Shown here piece after piece: positions 56,547 through 64,000 of a stretch of DNA of 64,000 bases. This DNA comes from Phycisphaerales bacterium (lineage in GTDB: Bacteria; Planctomycetota; Phycisphaerae; Phycisphaerales; UBA1924): positions 34,671-98,670 of the forward strand of contig JABWBB010000004.1 of NCBI GenBank assembly GCA_013360675.1, given 5' to 3'. Every line of letters begins with the position of its first letter. Position 1 is the first letter of the stretch. Made by a program: the position numbers and the translations under genes. Below the pieces are notes generated by a model. It ran no database searches, was not told the DNA's origin, and saw only the letters and a program-made list of their open reading frames with translations.

Positions 56547-57938
56547 ATGACCTCATTGGCGACCCGTTCATGCCCGTCCAAGGCGACGGTCTTTGACCCC
56601 TCGCTCGACGATTTGCGCGAGAAAGTCGCCTCGGGCCAGCGCCTCTCACTGGCGGATGGGGAGCGGCTCTTCGCCACCCGCGATGTCTGGAGCGTCCTCC
56701 AGATGGCCCATGACGTGCGCACACGGCTTCACGCCGACGCGGCGTACTACAACATCAACCGCCACCTCAACTACTCCAACGTCTGCGCCCTCTCCTGCAA
56801 GTTCTGCGAGTTCTACGCCAAGCAGGGCGATGCCAAGGCCTATGTCCGCGACCTGGCTTATGTTCGCGACCAGGCCCGCCAGGCCGTCGAATCCGGCGCG
56901 ACCGAGATGCACATGGTGGGGGGGCTGCACCCCACGCTGGGGTTTTCCTATTACACCGATCTGGTGAGCGCGATCCGCGAGGAGGCCGCCGCCGCCGGGA
57001 GCGACCTGCACGTCAAGGCCTTTACCGCCGTCGAAATCGTCCATCTGGCCCGCATCGCCAAGGTCTACAAGGGCGCTTCCATCGCCGGGGACGAGGGGCG
57101 TGCGCTGCGGCGTGAGGGCATCCGCCATGTCTTGACCAAACTCAAAGAAGCCGGCCTGGGCAGCCTTCCCGGCGGCGGGGCCGAGGTCTTTGACGACCGC
57201 ATCCACGACGAGGCCTTCAAGGGCAAGATCCGCAGCGATGTCTGGCTCGATGTCCACCGCTGTGCGCACGAACTGGGCCTCAACACCAACGCCACCCTGC
57301 TCTACGGGCACATCGAGACCCGTCGTGACCGCCTCATCCATATGGACATGCTCCGCAAGGCGCAGGATGAAGCGCTGGCGCGATTGGGGTATGCGGGGGT
57401 CGCCTCGACCGAGACGAGTTCACAAAAGCCGGGCACGCAGGGGCACCTCGGCTACACCCCCGGCAGCCGCGCCGATGTGATCACGCTCACGCGTCCGGGC
57501 ACACCCCTTCCCGAGCACGTGGTCTTTGGGCAGGGGAAGAGTGCCGCCCCGGGCGGGTATTACCAGACGATTATCCCGCTGCCGTTCATCCCCGACGGCT
57601 GCGACCTCGAGCATTTGCCCGGCCCCGGCGGGGCCGAGAACTATCGGACCCTGGCTATCGCCCGCCTGATGCTCGACAACTTCCCCCATGTGAAGGCCTT
57701 CTGGATTATGCAGACCCTGCCCATGGCGCAGGTCATGCTCCAGAGCGGGGCCGACGACATGGACGGCACGGTGGTCTGGTACGACATCACCCACGTCGGT
57801 GCCGCCAGCACCCACCAGGAAGTCACGACCGGCACGCTGCAGCGGTTGATCCGCGAGGCGGGGTTCCGGCCCGTCGAGCGCGACACGCTCTACCGCCCCA
57901 TCGTTCGCGACGGGAAGCGCTGGAGCGTGGCGACCTGA
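56547..57938 (+). CDS. mqnE: Aminofutalosine synthase MqnE (radical SAM)
   Basis: A 463-residue radical-SAM enzyme. It makes aminofutalosine from 3-(1-carboxyvinyloxy)benzoate and SAM in the futalosine route to menaquinone. The cluster triad is Cys80-x3-Cys84-x2-Cys87 in NVCALSCKFCEFYAK, after NINRHLNYS. GATEMHMVGGLHPTLGFSYY, SLPGGGAEVFDDRIH and NTNATLLYGHIETRRDR are hallmark MqnE/MqnC/CofH stretches. MqnE is preferred over MqnC for its length and the C-terminal region GGYYQTIIPLPFIP. The start is uncertain: ATG at 56547 or 56502, or GTG at 56493. Neighbours are not menaquinone genes. Confidence 0.87.
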   Translation: MTSLATRSCPSKATVFDPSLDDLREKVASGQRLSLADGERLFATRDVWSVLQMAHDVRTRLHADAAYYNINRHLNYSNVCALSCKFCEFYAKQGDAKAYVRDLAYVRDQARQAVESGATEMHMVGGLHPTLGFSYYTDLVSAIREEAAAAGSDLHVKAFTAVEIVHLARIAKVYKGASIAGDEGRALRREGIRHVLTKLKEAGLGSLPGGGAEVFDDRIHDEAFKGKIRSDVWLDVHRCAHELGLNTNATLLYGHIETRRDRLIHMDMLRKAQDEALARLGYAGVASTETSSQKPGTQGHLGYTPGSRADVITLTRPGTPLPEHVVFGQGKSAAPGGYYQTIIPLPFIPDGCDLEHLPGPGGAENYRTLAIARLMLDNFPHVKAFWIMQTLPMAQVMLQSGADDMDGTVVWYDITHVGAASTHQEVTTGTLQRLIREAGFRPVERDTLYRPIVRDGKRWSVAT

Positions 57939-58000
57939 CCCGGCGGCGGGCCGGGGCGTGCGTGGGGCGTGCGGTGGGGTTGGGTCGGCAACAATGCCCC

Positions 58001-59308
58001 ATGATGACCGCCGCCCAGGCCGACGCTCGCGCGAAGGAACTCGACGCCCGTGACCCGCTCGCGCCGTATCGCGCCGAGTTTTGCATCCCGCGCGTGGGCG
58101 ATGTTGCATCGTCGCGCCGGGGCGACGCGGGCGAGTGTGTCTATCTCGTGGGCAACTCGCTGGGGTTGATGCCCAAGGCCACGCGGGCGGCGGTGTTGCA
58201 GGAACTCGACGACTGGGCCCGCCTGGGCGTCGAGGGGCATTTCCACGCGCAGCACCCCTGGTACCCCTCTCACGAGGAACTCAGGGCGGGGCTGGCGCAC
58301 ATCGTGGGGGCGCAGGAAAAAGAGGTCGTAGCGATGAACTCGTTGACGACGAACCTGCACCTGCTGATGGCGTCGTTCTATCGCCCCACGCGCGGGCGCT
58401 TCAAGATCGTGATCGAGGACGGGGCGTTCCCAAGCGATTCGTACGCCGTGCAGAGCCAGGTGGAGTGGCACGCGCGGCACGCGGGGTTCGATCCGGGGGC
58501 CGGGCTGGTGCGGCTGCGCCCGCGCGACGGGGAGAGCACCCTGCGGACGCCCGACATCCTCGAGGCGATCGACCGCGAGAAAGACTCGATCGCGCTGCTC
58601 ATGCTCAGCGGCGTGAACTATCTGACCGGGCAGCGCTTCGACATGGAGGCGATCACCGCCTTTGTGCGCTCTCGGGGCATCGTGGTGGGGTGGGATCTGG
58701 CGCACGCGGCGGGAAATGTCGAACTCGCGCTGCACGACTGGGGGTGCGATTTCGCCGCCTGGTGCCATTACAAGTACCTCAACAGCGGGCCGGGCGCGGT
58801 GGGGGGGGCGTTCGTGCATGAACGGCACCTGGGCGATGCGACGATGCCGCGGCTGGCGGGGTGGTGGGGGAACGACCCGGCGACGCGCTTCCGGATGGAG
58901 CCAACGTTCGTGCCCGTGGCGCGGGCGGACGCGTGGGCGCTGTCGAACCCACCAGTGCTGGCGCTGGCGCCCGTGCGGGTGTCGCTGGGGATCTTTGCGC
59001 GGGCGACGATGGCCTCGTTGTGCGCCAAGTCGCGGGCGCTGACCGAGTTTGCGGATGCGCTGCTGCGCGGGGTTGAGGGGGTGAAGGTGGTGACACCCGA
59101 AGAGGCGGCGGCCCGGGGGTGCCAGTTCTCGCTCCGCTTCGATCGCGAGGCTCGGCGCGTGCACGAGGCGCTCGGGGCGGCGGGCGTGGTGGCGGATTTC
59201 CGCGAGCCCGACGTGATTCGGGTCGCGCCCGTGCCGCTGTACAACTCGTTCGGGGATGTGGCGCGGCTGGCGTTGGTCCTGCGTGACGTGTTGGGGGCGA
59301 TGCAGTAG
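58001..59308 (+). CDS. kynU: Kynureninase
   Basis: A 435-residue PLP enzyme that cleaves kynurenine or 3-hydroxykynurenine to (3-hydroxy)anthranilate and alanine. Start YLVGNSLGLMPKATRAAV, substrate-near FHAQHPWYPSHEEL, the phosphate-binding NSLTTNLHLL, IALLMLSGVNYLTGQRFDM, GWDLAHAAGNVELALHDWGC, and the PLP lysine Lys258 in WCHYKYLNSGPG are all as in the family, and the C-terminal DVIRVAPVPLYNSF holds the phosphate/aromatic side of the pocket. ATG at 58001. It lies 11 bases ahead of the monooxygenase/formamidase gene and works in sequence with it. Confidence 0.95.
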   Translation: MMTAAQADARAKELDARDPLAPYRAEFCIPRVGDVASSRRGDAGECVYLVGNSLGLMPKATRAAVLQELDDWARLGVEGHFHAQHPWYPSHEELRAGLAHIVGAQEKEVVAMNSLTTNLHLLMASFYRPTRGRFKIVIEDGAFPSDSYAVQSQVEWHARHAGFDPGAGLVRLRPRDGESTLRTPDILEAIDREKDSIALLMLSGVNYLTGQRFDMEAITAFVRSRGIVVGWDLAHAAGNVELALHDWGCDFAAWCHYKYLNSGPGAVGGAFVHERHLGDATMPRLAGWWGNDPATRFRMEPTFVPVARADAWALSNPPVLALAPVRVSLGIFARATMASLCAKSRALTEFADALLRGVEGVKVVTPEEAAARGCQFSLRFDREARRVHEALGAAGVVADFREPDVIRVAPVPLYNSFGDVARLALVLRDVLGAMQ

Positions 59309-59319
59309 GATCTGCACGC

Positions 59320-61452
59320 GTGCCCAAGAACGTGATCATCATCGGTGCGGGGTTGTCGGGGTGCCTGTTGGCGGTCTATCTCGCGCGCCGGGGCGAGCAG
59401 GTGCGCGTGTACGAACGCCGCCCCGACCCGCGGGCCAAGGGGTACGTGGGCGGGCGTTCGATCAATCTGGCCCTCTCGGCGCGGGGCCTGCGCGGGCTGG
59501 CGGGCGTGGGGCTCGATGCACTCGTGCTCGACCGCGACGCCATCGCCATGCCCGGGCGGATGCTGCACGACACGGTGGGCGCGACGCGCTTTCAGCCCTA
59601 CAGCAAAAACCCGGCCGAGGCGATCAACTCGGTCTCGCGTGGCGGGCTGAATCTCACCCTGCTCAAGCAGGCCGCCTCGCACCCCAACGTGCAGCTGGTC
59701 TTTGATCACGCCTGCGAAGATGTTGATCTCGACGCGCCCGCGGCGATCCTGAAATCACCCGCGGGTGTGGTGACGCGCGTGGGGGCGGACGTGATCATCG
59801 GCGCGGACGGCGCCTTCTCGCCCGTGCGCAGCCGCCTGCAGAAGACGGATCGGTTCGAATACAGCCAGTCGTACCTCGATCATGGGTACAAGGAACTGTG
59901 CATCCCGCCTGCGGCACGCACGCCCGGCGAGGACGTGCCCGGGGTCGACGTGGTCCGGCGGGCGCGATGGATCGAGACCGAGCGAGCGCTGGGGGTGGCG
60001 TTTGCGATGGACCCGCACGCGCTGCACATCTGGCCGCGGGGCGGGTCGATGATGATCGCCCTGCCCAACCGCGACGCGAGTTTCACGTGCACGCTCTTCT
60101 GGCCGATGCGGGGCGAGCATTCGTTCGAGCGACTGTCGCCCGGGGGCGATGGCGTGGGCGAGTTTTTCCGCGAGCACTACCCCGACGCCGCGGGCCTGAT
60201 GACCACGCTGCTCGAGGATTATGCGCAGAACCCGGTGGGGTCGCTGGTGACGGTGCGCTGTGCGCCCTGGCAGTATGGCGGAAAGGTGGCGATCTTGGGC
60301 GATGCGGCCCACGCCGTCGTGCCCTTCTATGGCCAGGGAATGAACTGCGCATTCGAAGATGTGCGGGCGCTGGCCGAGTTGCTCGATGCGCACAAGGGGG
60401 ACTACGTGGCGGCCTTCCCCGCGATGGAAGCCGCCCGCAAGGCCAACGCCGACGCCATCGCCGACATGGCGATCGAGAACTTCCTGGAGATGCGCGACCT
60501 GGCGGGGCGGAGCGAGTTCCAATACCGCAAGCGCATCGAACGCGTGCTTCACGAGGCGATGGGCGAGGCGATGACGCCCCAGTACAACTTGGTGAGTTTC
60601 TCGAACGTGCCCTACGCCCAGGCCCGCGCCCGAGGGCGGCGCATCGAATCGATCGTGCGGCGCGTGGCGAGCGAGGTCCCCGCGCGATTGCTCGACGCGC
60701 TGGGTGAGAAGGAGTGGACTCAACGCGTGATCGAGGCGGGCCGACGCGCCGACGCAATCGAACCGGGATCACAGAGCGGCGCGGCGATCGGCGCGGGCGG
60801 CGGTGGGGGGCTGGGCGTCGGGGCGATCGACATCACGCCCGCGATCACGCCCGCGATCGGCGTGTGGCCCGGCGATACGAAGTTTTCGCGCGAGGTGCTG
60901 TGTGATCTTGCCAAGGGCGACACGATCACGCTCAGCACGATCCGAACGACGACTCACCTGGGCGCACACGCCGACGGGCCGAATCACTATGGGCTCGACG
61001 CCCCGGGGATCGGCGAGCGCTCGCTCGCGCGATACCTGGGCCCGTGCCACGTGGTCGAGGCGTGCATCGCGCGGGGCGGGCGGGTGACGCCGATGGACAT
61101 GATCGGCGGGATCGAACGCATCGTGCACCCGCGGGTGCTGATCCGCACGGGGTCGTTCCCCGACCCTGATGCGTGGAACGCCGACTTCGCCGCGTTGTCG
61201 GTCGAGTTGATCGACGCCCTGGCCGCACGCGGCGTGATGACGATCGGGATCGACACGCCCAGCGTCGACCTGCAGGACTCGAAGGACTTGCCCGCGCACA
61301 AGGCGATCCTTGGGCACGACATCGCGATCCTCGAGGGGCTGGTGCTGGCGGATGTGTCGCCGGGCGAGTATGAGTTGATCGCGCTCCCGCTCAAGATGCC
61401 CGGCGTGGACGCGAGCCCGGTGCGGGCGGCGCTGCGCCCGTTGGTGCGCTGA
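59320..61452 (+). CDS. kmo: Fused kynurenine 3-monooxygenase / kynurenine formamidase
   Basis: A 710-residue two-domain protein. Residues 1-~480 are an FAD-dependent kynurenine 3-monooxygenase: VIIIGAGLSGCLLAVYLARR binds FAD, VGGRSINLALSARG and GADGAFSPVRSRL follow, and GDAAHAVVPFYGQGMNCAFED is the second FAD motif. A Gly-rich linker runs from ~483 to ~502. Residues ~503-710 match the KynB cyclase-type formamidase, with AITPAIGVWPGDT and the metal site His546-x3-His550-x-Asp552-x3-His556 (HLGAHADGPNH), then GIDTPSVDLQDSKDLPAHK. The enzyme would deformylate N-formylkynurenine and hydroxylate the product. GTG start at 59320, AGGA ten bases ahead. Neither domain lacks a key residue seen by eye. 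Confidence 0.93.
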   Translation: MPKNVIIIGAGLSGCLLAVYLARRGEQVRVYERRPDPRAKGYVGGRSINLALSARGLRGLAGVGLDALVLDRDAIAMPGRMLHDTVGATRFQPYSKNPAEAINSVSRGGLNLTLLKQAASHPNVQLVFDHACEDVDLDAPAAILKSPAGVVTRVGADVIIGADGAFSPVRSRLQKTDRFEYSQSYLDHGYKELCIPPAARTPGEDVPGVDVVRRARWIETERALGVAFAMDPHALHIWPRGGSMMIALPNRDASFTCTLFWPMRGEHSFERLSPGGDGVGEFFREHYPDAAGLMTTLLEDYAQNPVGSLVTVRCAPWQYGGKVAILGDAAHAVVPFYGQGMNCAFEDVRALAELLDAHKGDYVAAFPAMEAARKANADAIADMAIENFLEMRDLAGRSEFQYRKRIERVLHEAMGEAMTPQYNLVSFSNVPYAQARARGRRIESIVRRVASEVPARLLDALGEKEWTQRVIEAGRRADAIEPGSQSGAAIGAGGGGGLGVGAIDITPAITPAIGVWPGDTKFSREVLCDLAKGDTITLSTIRTTTHLGAHADGPNHYGLDAPGIGERSLARYLGPCHVVEACIARGGRVTPMDMIGGIERIVHPRVLIRTGSFPDPDAWNADFAALSVELIDALAARGVMTIGIDTPSVDLQDSKDLPAHKAILGHDIAILEGLVLADVSPGEYELIALPLKMPGVDASPVRAALRPLVR

Positions 61453-61457
61453 GGCGT

Positions 61458-61892
61458 TCAGAGCGTCGCGACGATCTTGATCTCGAAGTGGATGGGCGAG
61501 TTGCCTCCGGTGGGCAGGGCGCTCACCTCGACGGTCGTGCGTGTGGGTTGCGACGGGCCGGGCGGGAAGAACTCGGCATAGACGCGGTTGTAGTCCTTCC
61601 AGTCGCGCTTCATGTCGGTCAGGAAGACCTGCACGTCGACGATGTTCTCCCAGCGGCTGCCGGCCTCGGCCAGCACCGTGCGGATGTTCTCGAAGCACGA
61701 GCGCATCTCGGCCTCGATGCTGTAGGTCGTGAGTGTGCCATCGGCGGCGACGACCGCGCCGGGAATGTCCTTGCTGCCCCGTTGGCGCGGGCCGATGCCC
61801 GAAAGAAAGAGCAGCGAGCCGGCCCGCCGCGCGTGGGGGTAGGGGCCCAGGGGTTCGGCGGCGGTGTCAGAGCGGATGATGCCTTGGCTCAT
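61458..61892 (-). CDS. RidA-family protein, probable 2-aminomuconate deaminase
   Basis: A 144-residue Rid/YjgF/UK114-type protein. It has GIIRSDTAAEPLGPYPHARR, LLFLSGIGPRQR, FENIRTVLAEAGSRWENIV, DVQVFLTDMKRDWKDYNRVY and the conserved Arg in TRTTVEVSALP. General RidA proteins hydrolyse enamine/imine intermediates. Next to an aldehyde dehydrogenase and kynurenine genes it fits the deaminase that turns 2-aminomuconate into 4-oxalocrotonate (AmnE/NbaF type). The exact substrate is inferred from context. The stop lies five bases from the convergent monooxygenase stop and the gene is four bases after the ALDH stop. Confidence 0.85.
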   Translation of the reverse strand: MSQGIIRSDTAAEPLGPYPHARRAGSLLFLSGIGPRQRGSKDIPGAVVAADGTLTTYSIEAEMRSCFENIRTVLAEAGSRWENIVDVQVFLTDMKRDWKDYNRVYAEFFPPGPSQPTRTTVEVSALPTGGNSPIHFEIKIVATL

Positions 61893-61896
61893 GGGT

Positions 61897-63369
61897 TCAC
61901 CATTTCACGCAGACGTTCTTGGGTTCGGTGAAAAAGCGCAGGGCTTCGAGCCCGCCCTCGCGCCCGACGCCGCTGGCCTTGGCCCCGCCAAATGGCGTGC
62001 GCAGGTCGCGGACCATCCAGCAGTTGATCCAAACGATTCCGCTCTGGATCTGCTCGGCGGCGCGGTGGGCGCGGTTGAGGTCGCGGGTAAAGACCACGCT
62101 CGCCAAGCCGTAGGGCGTGGCGTTGGCCAGTCGCATTGCGTGGGCCTCGTCATCAAAGACCTGCACGCTGAGCACGGGGCCGAAGATCTCTTCCTGCTCG
62201 ACGGCGCACGCGGGATCGAGCCCCGACAGCACGGTGGGCACGTAGAAGTAACCGCCGCGGCACTGTTCGGGGAGCGAGGCGGGATCGGGCGATCGCCCGC
62301 CGCAGTGGATCGTCGCGCCCAGCGCACGGGCCTGCTCGACCGCGGTGGCGACTTTGTCGAGGTGCGGGCGGCTGACGAGCGCACCAAAGCGCGTCTCGGG
62401 CAGCGAGGGGTCGCCGGGGGTAAGAGCGCGTGCGCCCTTGACGATGGCTTCGAGCACGCGGTCGGCGACGCTGCGCTGCACGAGCAGGCGCGAGCCGCAG
62501 AGACAGATCTGGCCCTGGTTGGTGAATGCGGCGCGGAGGGCGGTGGCGACGGCGTCGTCGAGATCGGCATCGTCGAAGATGATGAAGGGGTTTTTGCCGC
62601 CGAGTTCGAGGCTGACGCGCTTGAGTTGCCCGCCGCAGGATTCGCCAATCCATCGCCCGACGCCCGTGGAGCCGGTGAAGGAGATGGCGGGGACGTTGGG
62701 GTGAGTCACGATGGACCCGCCGCAGTCCTGGCCCGCGCCGTGGACGATGTTGAGCACGCCCGGGGGGAGGCCGGCCTCGCGGGCGAGTTCGCCCAGGAGC
62801 GTGGCGGTGGCGGGGGTGACCTCGCTGGGCTTGGCGACGCAGGTGTTGCCGGTGGCCAGCGCGGGGGCGATCTTCCAGGTGAGGAGGTAGAGGGGGAGGT
62901 TCCACGGGGCGATGAGCCCGGTGACGCCACGAGGGCGGCGCAGCGTCCAGTTCATGGCGCGGATGGGGGCGCCAATCCCCGGGTGTTCGGTCTCGTGCAT
63001 CTCTCCGGTGGTGTGCAGCACCGCGCCCGAGAAGTAACGAAAGTTGACGGCGGAGCGCGGGATATCGACGCTGCGCGCGAGGCTGATGGGCTTGCCGCAG
63101 TCGCGCGATTCAGCCTGTGCCAGTCGTTCGAGGTTGGCGTCGATTAGTTCGGCCAGGCGAAAGAGCAGGCGCGATCGCTCGAGCACGGGCGTGGCGGACC
63201 AGGCGGGGAAGGCAGCGGCGGCGGCCTTCACCGCCGCGTCGACATCGCGTGCATCGCCCGCGCTGACCTGCGCATAAACCCGCCCCGTCGCGGGCTCGTG
63301 CACGTCGAGCGTGGCGCCCGAGGCGGCGGGGACAAACTCGTTGGCGATGAAGTGGCGGAAGGTGTCCAT
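61897..63369 (-). CDS. Aldehyde dehydrogenase, probable 2-aminomuconic semialdehyde dehydrogenase
   Basis: A 490-residue NAD(P)-dependent aldehyde dehydrogenase. Asn in LIAPWNLPLYLLTWK, glycine loop SFTGSTGVGRWI, catalytic Glu in VSLELGGKNPFII and Cys in NQGQICLCGSR are present, with EEIFGPVLSVQVFDDE and the end SGVGREGGLEALRFFTE. The C-terminal WMVRDLRTPFGGAKASGVG stretch is typical of the 2-hydroxymuconic/2-aminomuconic semialdehyde subgroup (AmnC/NbaE, DmpC). I start at the ATG at 63369, which overlaps the SDR stop as TGATG; 63378 would add three residues. The operon SDR-ALDH-RidA supports the aminomuconate role. Confidence 0.88.
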   Translation of the reverse strand: MDTFRHFIANEFVPAASGATLDVHEPATGRVYAQVSAGDARDVDAAVKAAAAAFPAWSATPVLERSRLLFRLAELIDANLERLAQAESRDCGKPISLARSVDIPRSAVNFRYFSGAVLHTTGEMHETEHPGIGAPIRAMNWTLRRPRGVTGLIAPWNLPLYLLTWKIAPALATGNTCVAKPSEVTPATATLLGELAREAGLPPGVLNIVHGAGQDCGGSIVTHPNVPAISFTGSTGVGRWIGESCGGQLKRVSLELGGKNPFIIFDDADLDDAVATALRAAFTNQGQICLCGSRLLVQRSVADRVLEAIVKGARALTPGDPSLPETRFGALVSRPHLDKVATAVEQARALGATIHCGGRSPDPASLPEQCRGGYFYVPTVLSGLDPACAVEQEEIFGPVLSVQVFDDEAHAMRLANATPYGLASVVFTRDLNRAHRAAEQIQSGIVWINCWMVRDLRTPFGGAKASGVGREGGLEALRFFTEPKNVCVKW

Positions 63370-64000
63370 CAGAGGCATCCCAGGCGGCCGCCGTCCACGG
63401 GCAGATTGACCCCGCTGATGTACGACGCGGCGGGCGAGGCGAGAAAAGCGACGGCGGCGGCGATCTCGTGCGGCTCGCCCATGCGCCCCGCCGGGATCGA
63501 TGCGGCGACCTCGGCCTCGATCGCGTCGAGCGATGTGCCCTGCTTGGCGGCGCGCCCCTGGAAGAGGCTCGACAGCCGCTCGGTGCGCGTGTAGCCCGGC
63601 AGCACGTTGTTGACGGTGATGCCAAACGCGCCCAGTTCGGCGGAGAGGCACTTGGCCCACGACGCCACCGCCGGACGCACGATGTTCGACACGCCAAGCC
63701 CGGGGATGGGCTGCTTCACGCTGGTGGACGTGATGTTGATGATGCGACCAAACTTGGCCGCCTTCATCCCGGGGGTCAGCAGTTGGGCCAACAGGTGCGC
63801 CGCGATGAGTTGCGCGTTGACGGCGGCGAGGATCGCCCCGGCATCGGCGTCGATCGCCGAGCCCGCCGCGGGGCCCCCCGTGTTGTTCACCAGGATGTGG
63901 ATGGTGGCGCTCGAGGCGCCGAGCCAGGCCTTGACCGCGTCGCGGGCGGCGTCGGGCGTGCCCAGGTCGGCGGCGATCGCGTGGTGGCGCTGCCCGGCGG
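63369..64000 (-). CDS. Atypical short-chain dehydrogenase/reductase (5' end outside window)
   Basis: About 210 C-terminal residues of an SDR; the Rossmann start lies past the window edge. VNNTGG (NNAG motif), FGRIINITSTS and the helix region AELGAFGITVNNVLPGYTRT are clear, and SPAASYISGVNLPVDGG ends the fold. At the place of the catalytic Tyr-x3-Lys the sequence reads SNIVR (in PIPGLGVSNIVRPAVASW), so Tyr and Lys are Ser and Arg. SDRs with this change are known as a FabG-like group with unclear activity. Its stop overlaps the ALDH start, so it belongs to the same operon. Role in the pathway not settled. Confidence 0.85.
   Translation of the reverse strand, partial: AGQRHHAIAADLGTPDAARDAVKAWLGASSATIHILVNNTGGPAAGSAIDADAGAILAAVNAQLIAAHLLAQLLTPGMKAAKFGRIINITSTSVKQPIPGLGVSNIVRPAVASWAKCLSAELGAFGITVNNVLPGYTRTERLSSLFQGRAAKQGTSLDAIEAEVAASIPAGRMGEPHEIAAAVAFLASPAASYISGVNLPVDGGRLGCL

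Overview
This is a chromosomal segment of a GC-rich, Gram-negative-type bacterium (about two-thirds G+C by eye). The gene content points to the Planctomycetota, most likely Phycisphaerae. The clues are prepilin-type proteins with the [16 protein letters not shown] start, a zinc ribbon of the CGYNLxGL...CPxCG type, Hanks kinases with extra N-terminal domains, an exosortase linked to polysaccharide genes, and a futalosine-pathway menaquinone gene. The assignment rests on this look and not on a marker-gene tree. Nothing suggests a plasmid, prophage, insertion sequence or CRISPR array.

Layout. 1-4.5 kb (+): the end of a DinG-type helicase, a DUF4287/DUF5655 protein, a phosphomannomutase/phosphoglucomutase and a KAP-like membrane ATPase. 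4.5-12 kb (-): a PcrA/UvrD helicase, an amino-acid permease fused to a universal-stress domain, ElbB, and two prepilin-like genes with a small membrane protein. 12-16.5 kb (mostly +): a membrane Ser/Thr kinase, infC (probably with an ATC start) and a MacB-type permease. 16.5-29.6 kb (-): one long exopolysaccharide/exosortase operon in the order export lipoprotein, exosortase, EpsI, giant TPR protein, Wzc-like chain-length protein, epimerase, WecA-like glycosyl-phosphate transferase. 30-37 kb: lipA, a lipoprotein, an EVE protein, a Cys-rich protein, a coiled-coil membrane protein, two transporters and tRNA-Ala(UGC). 37-51 kb: housekeeping metabolism (isocitrate dehydrogenase, Sua5, RpiA, ALDH7, PfkB kinase, RdgB, ComB, DnaK), a DinB protein with a histone-like tail and a large secreted hydrolase. 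51-56 kb (-): TonB receptor, periplasmic binding protein and hybrid histidine kinase, apparently one sensing operon. 56.5-64 kb: MqnE, then a kynurenine pathway in two convergent arms.

How they work together. The exopolysaccharide operon holds a lipid-linked sugar initiator, a chain-length regulator and an outer-membrane exporter beside a protein-sorting membrane peptidase, so surface polymer and sorted surface protein are probably made together. In the last 6 kb, kynureninase and a fused kynurenine monooxygenase/formamidase (+) face a RidA deaminase, an aldehyde dehydrogenase and an SDR (-). This matches tryptophan breakdown through 3-hydroxyanthranilate and 2-aminomuconate. The two ring-cleavage-stage enzymes are not in the window and may lie just past its right edge.

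The points most worth a second look are the monooxygenase-formamidase fusion, the Wzc-like protein whose Walker A lysine is alanine, the ATC start of infC, the TonB/binding-protein/kinase triad, and a coiled-coil protein with the topology of a polysaccharide co-polymerase. All functional calls come from reading motifs; no database search was run.
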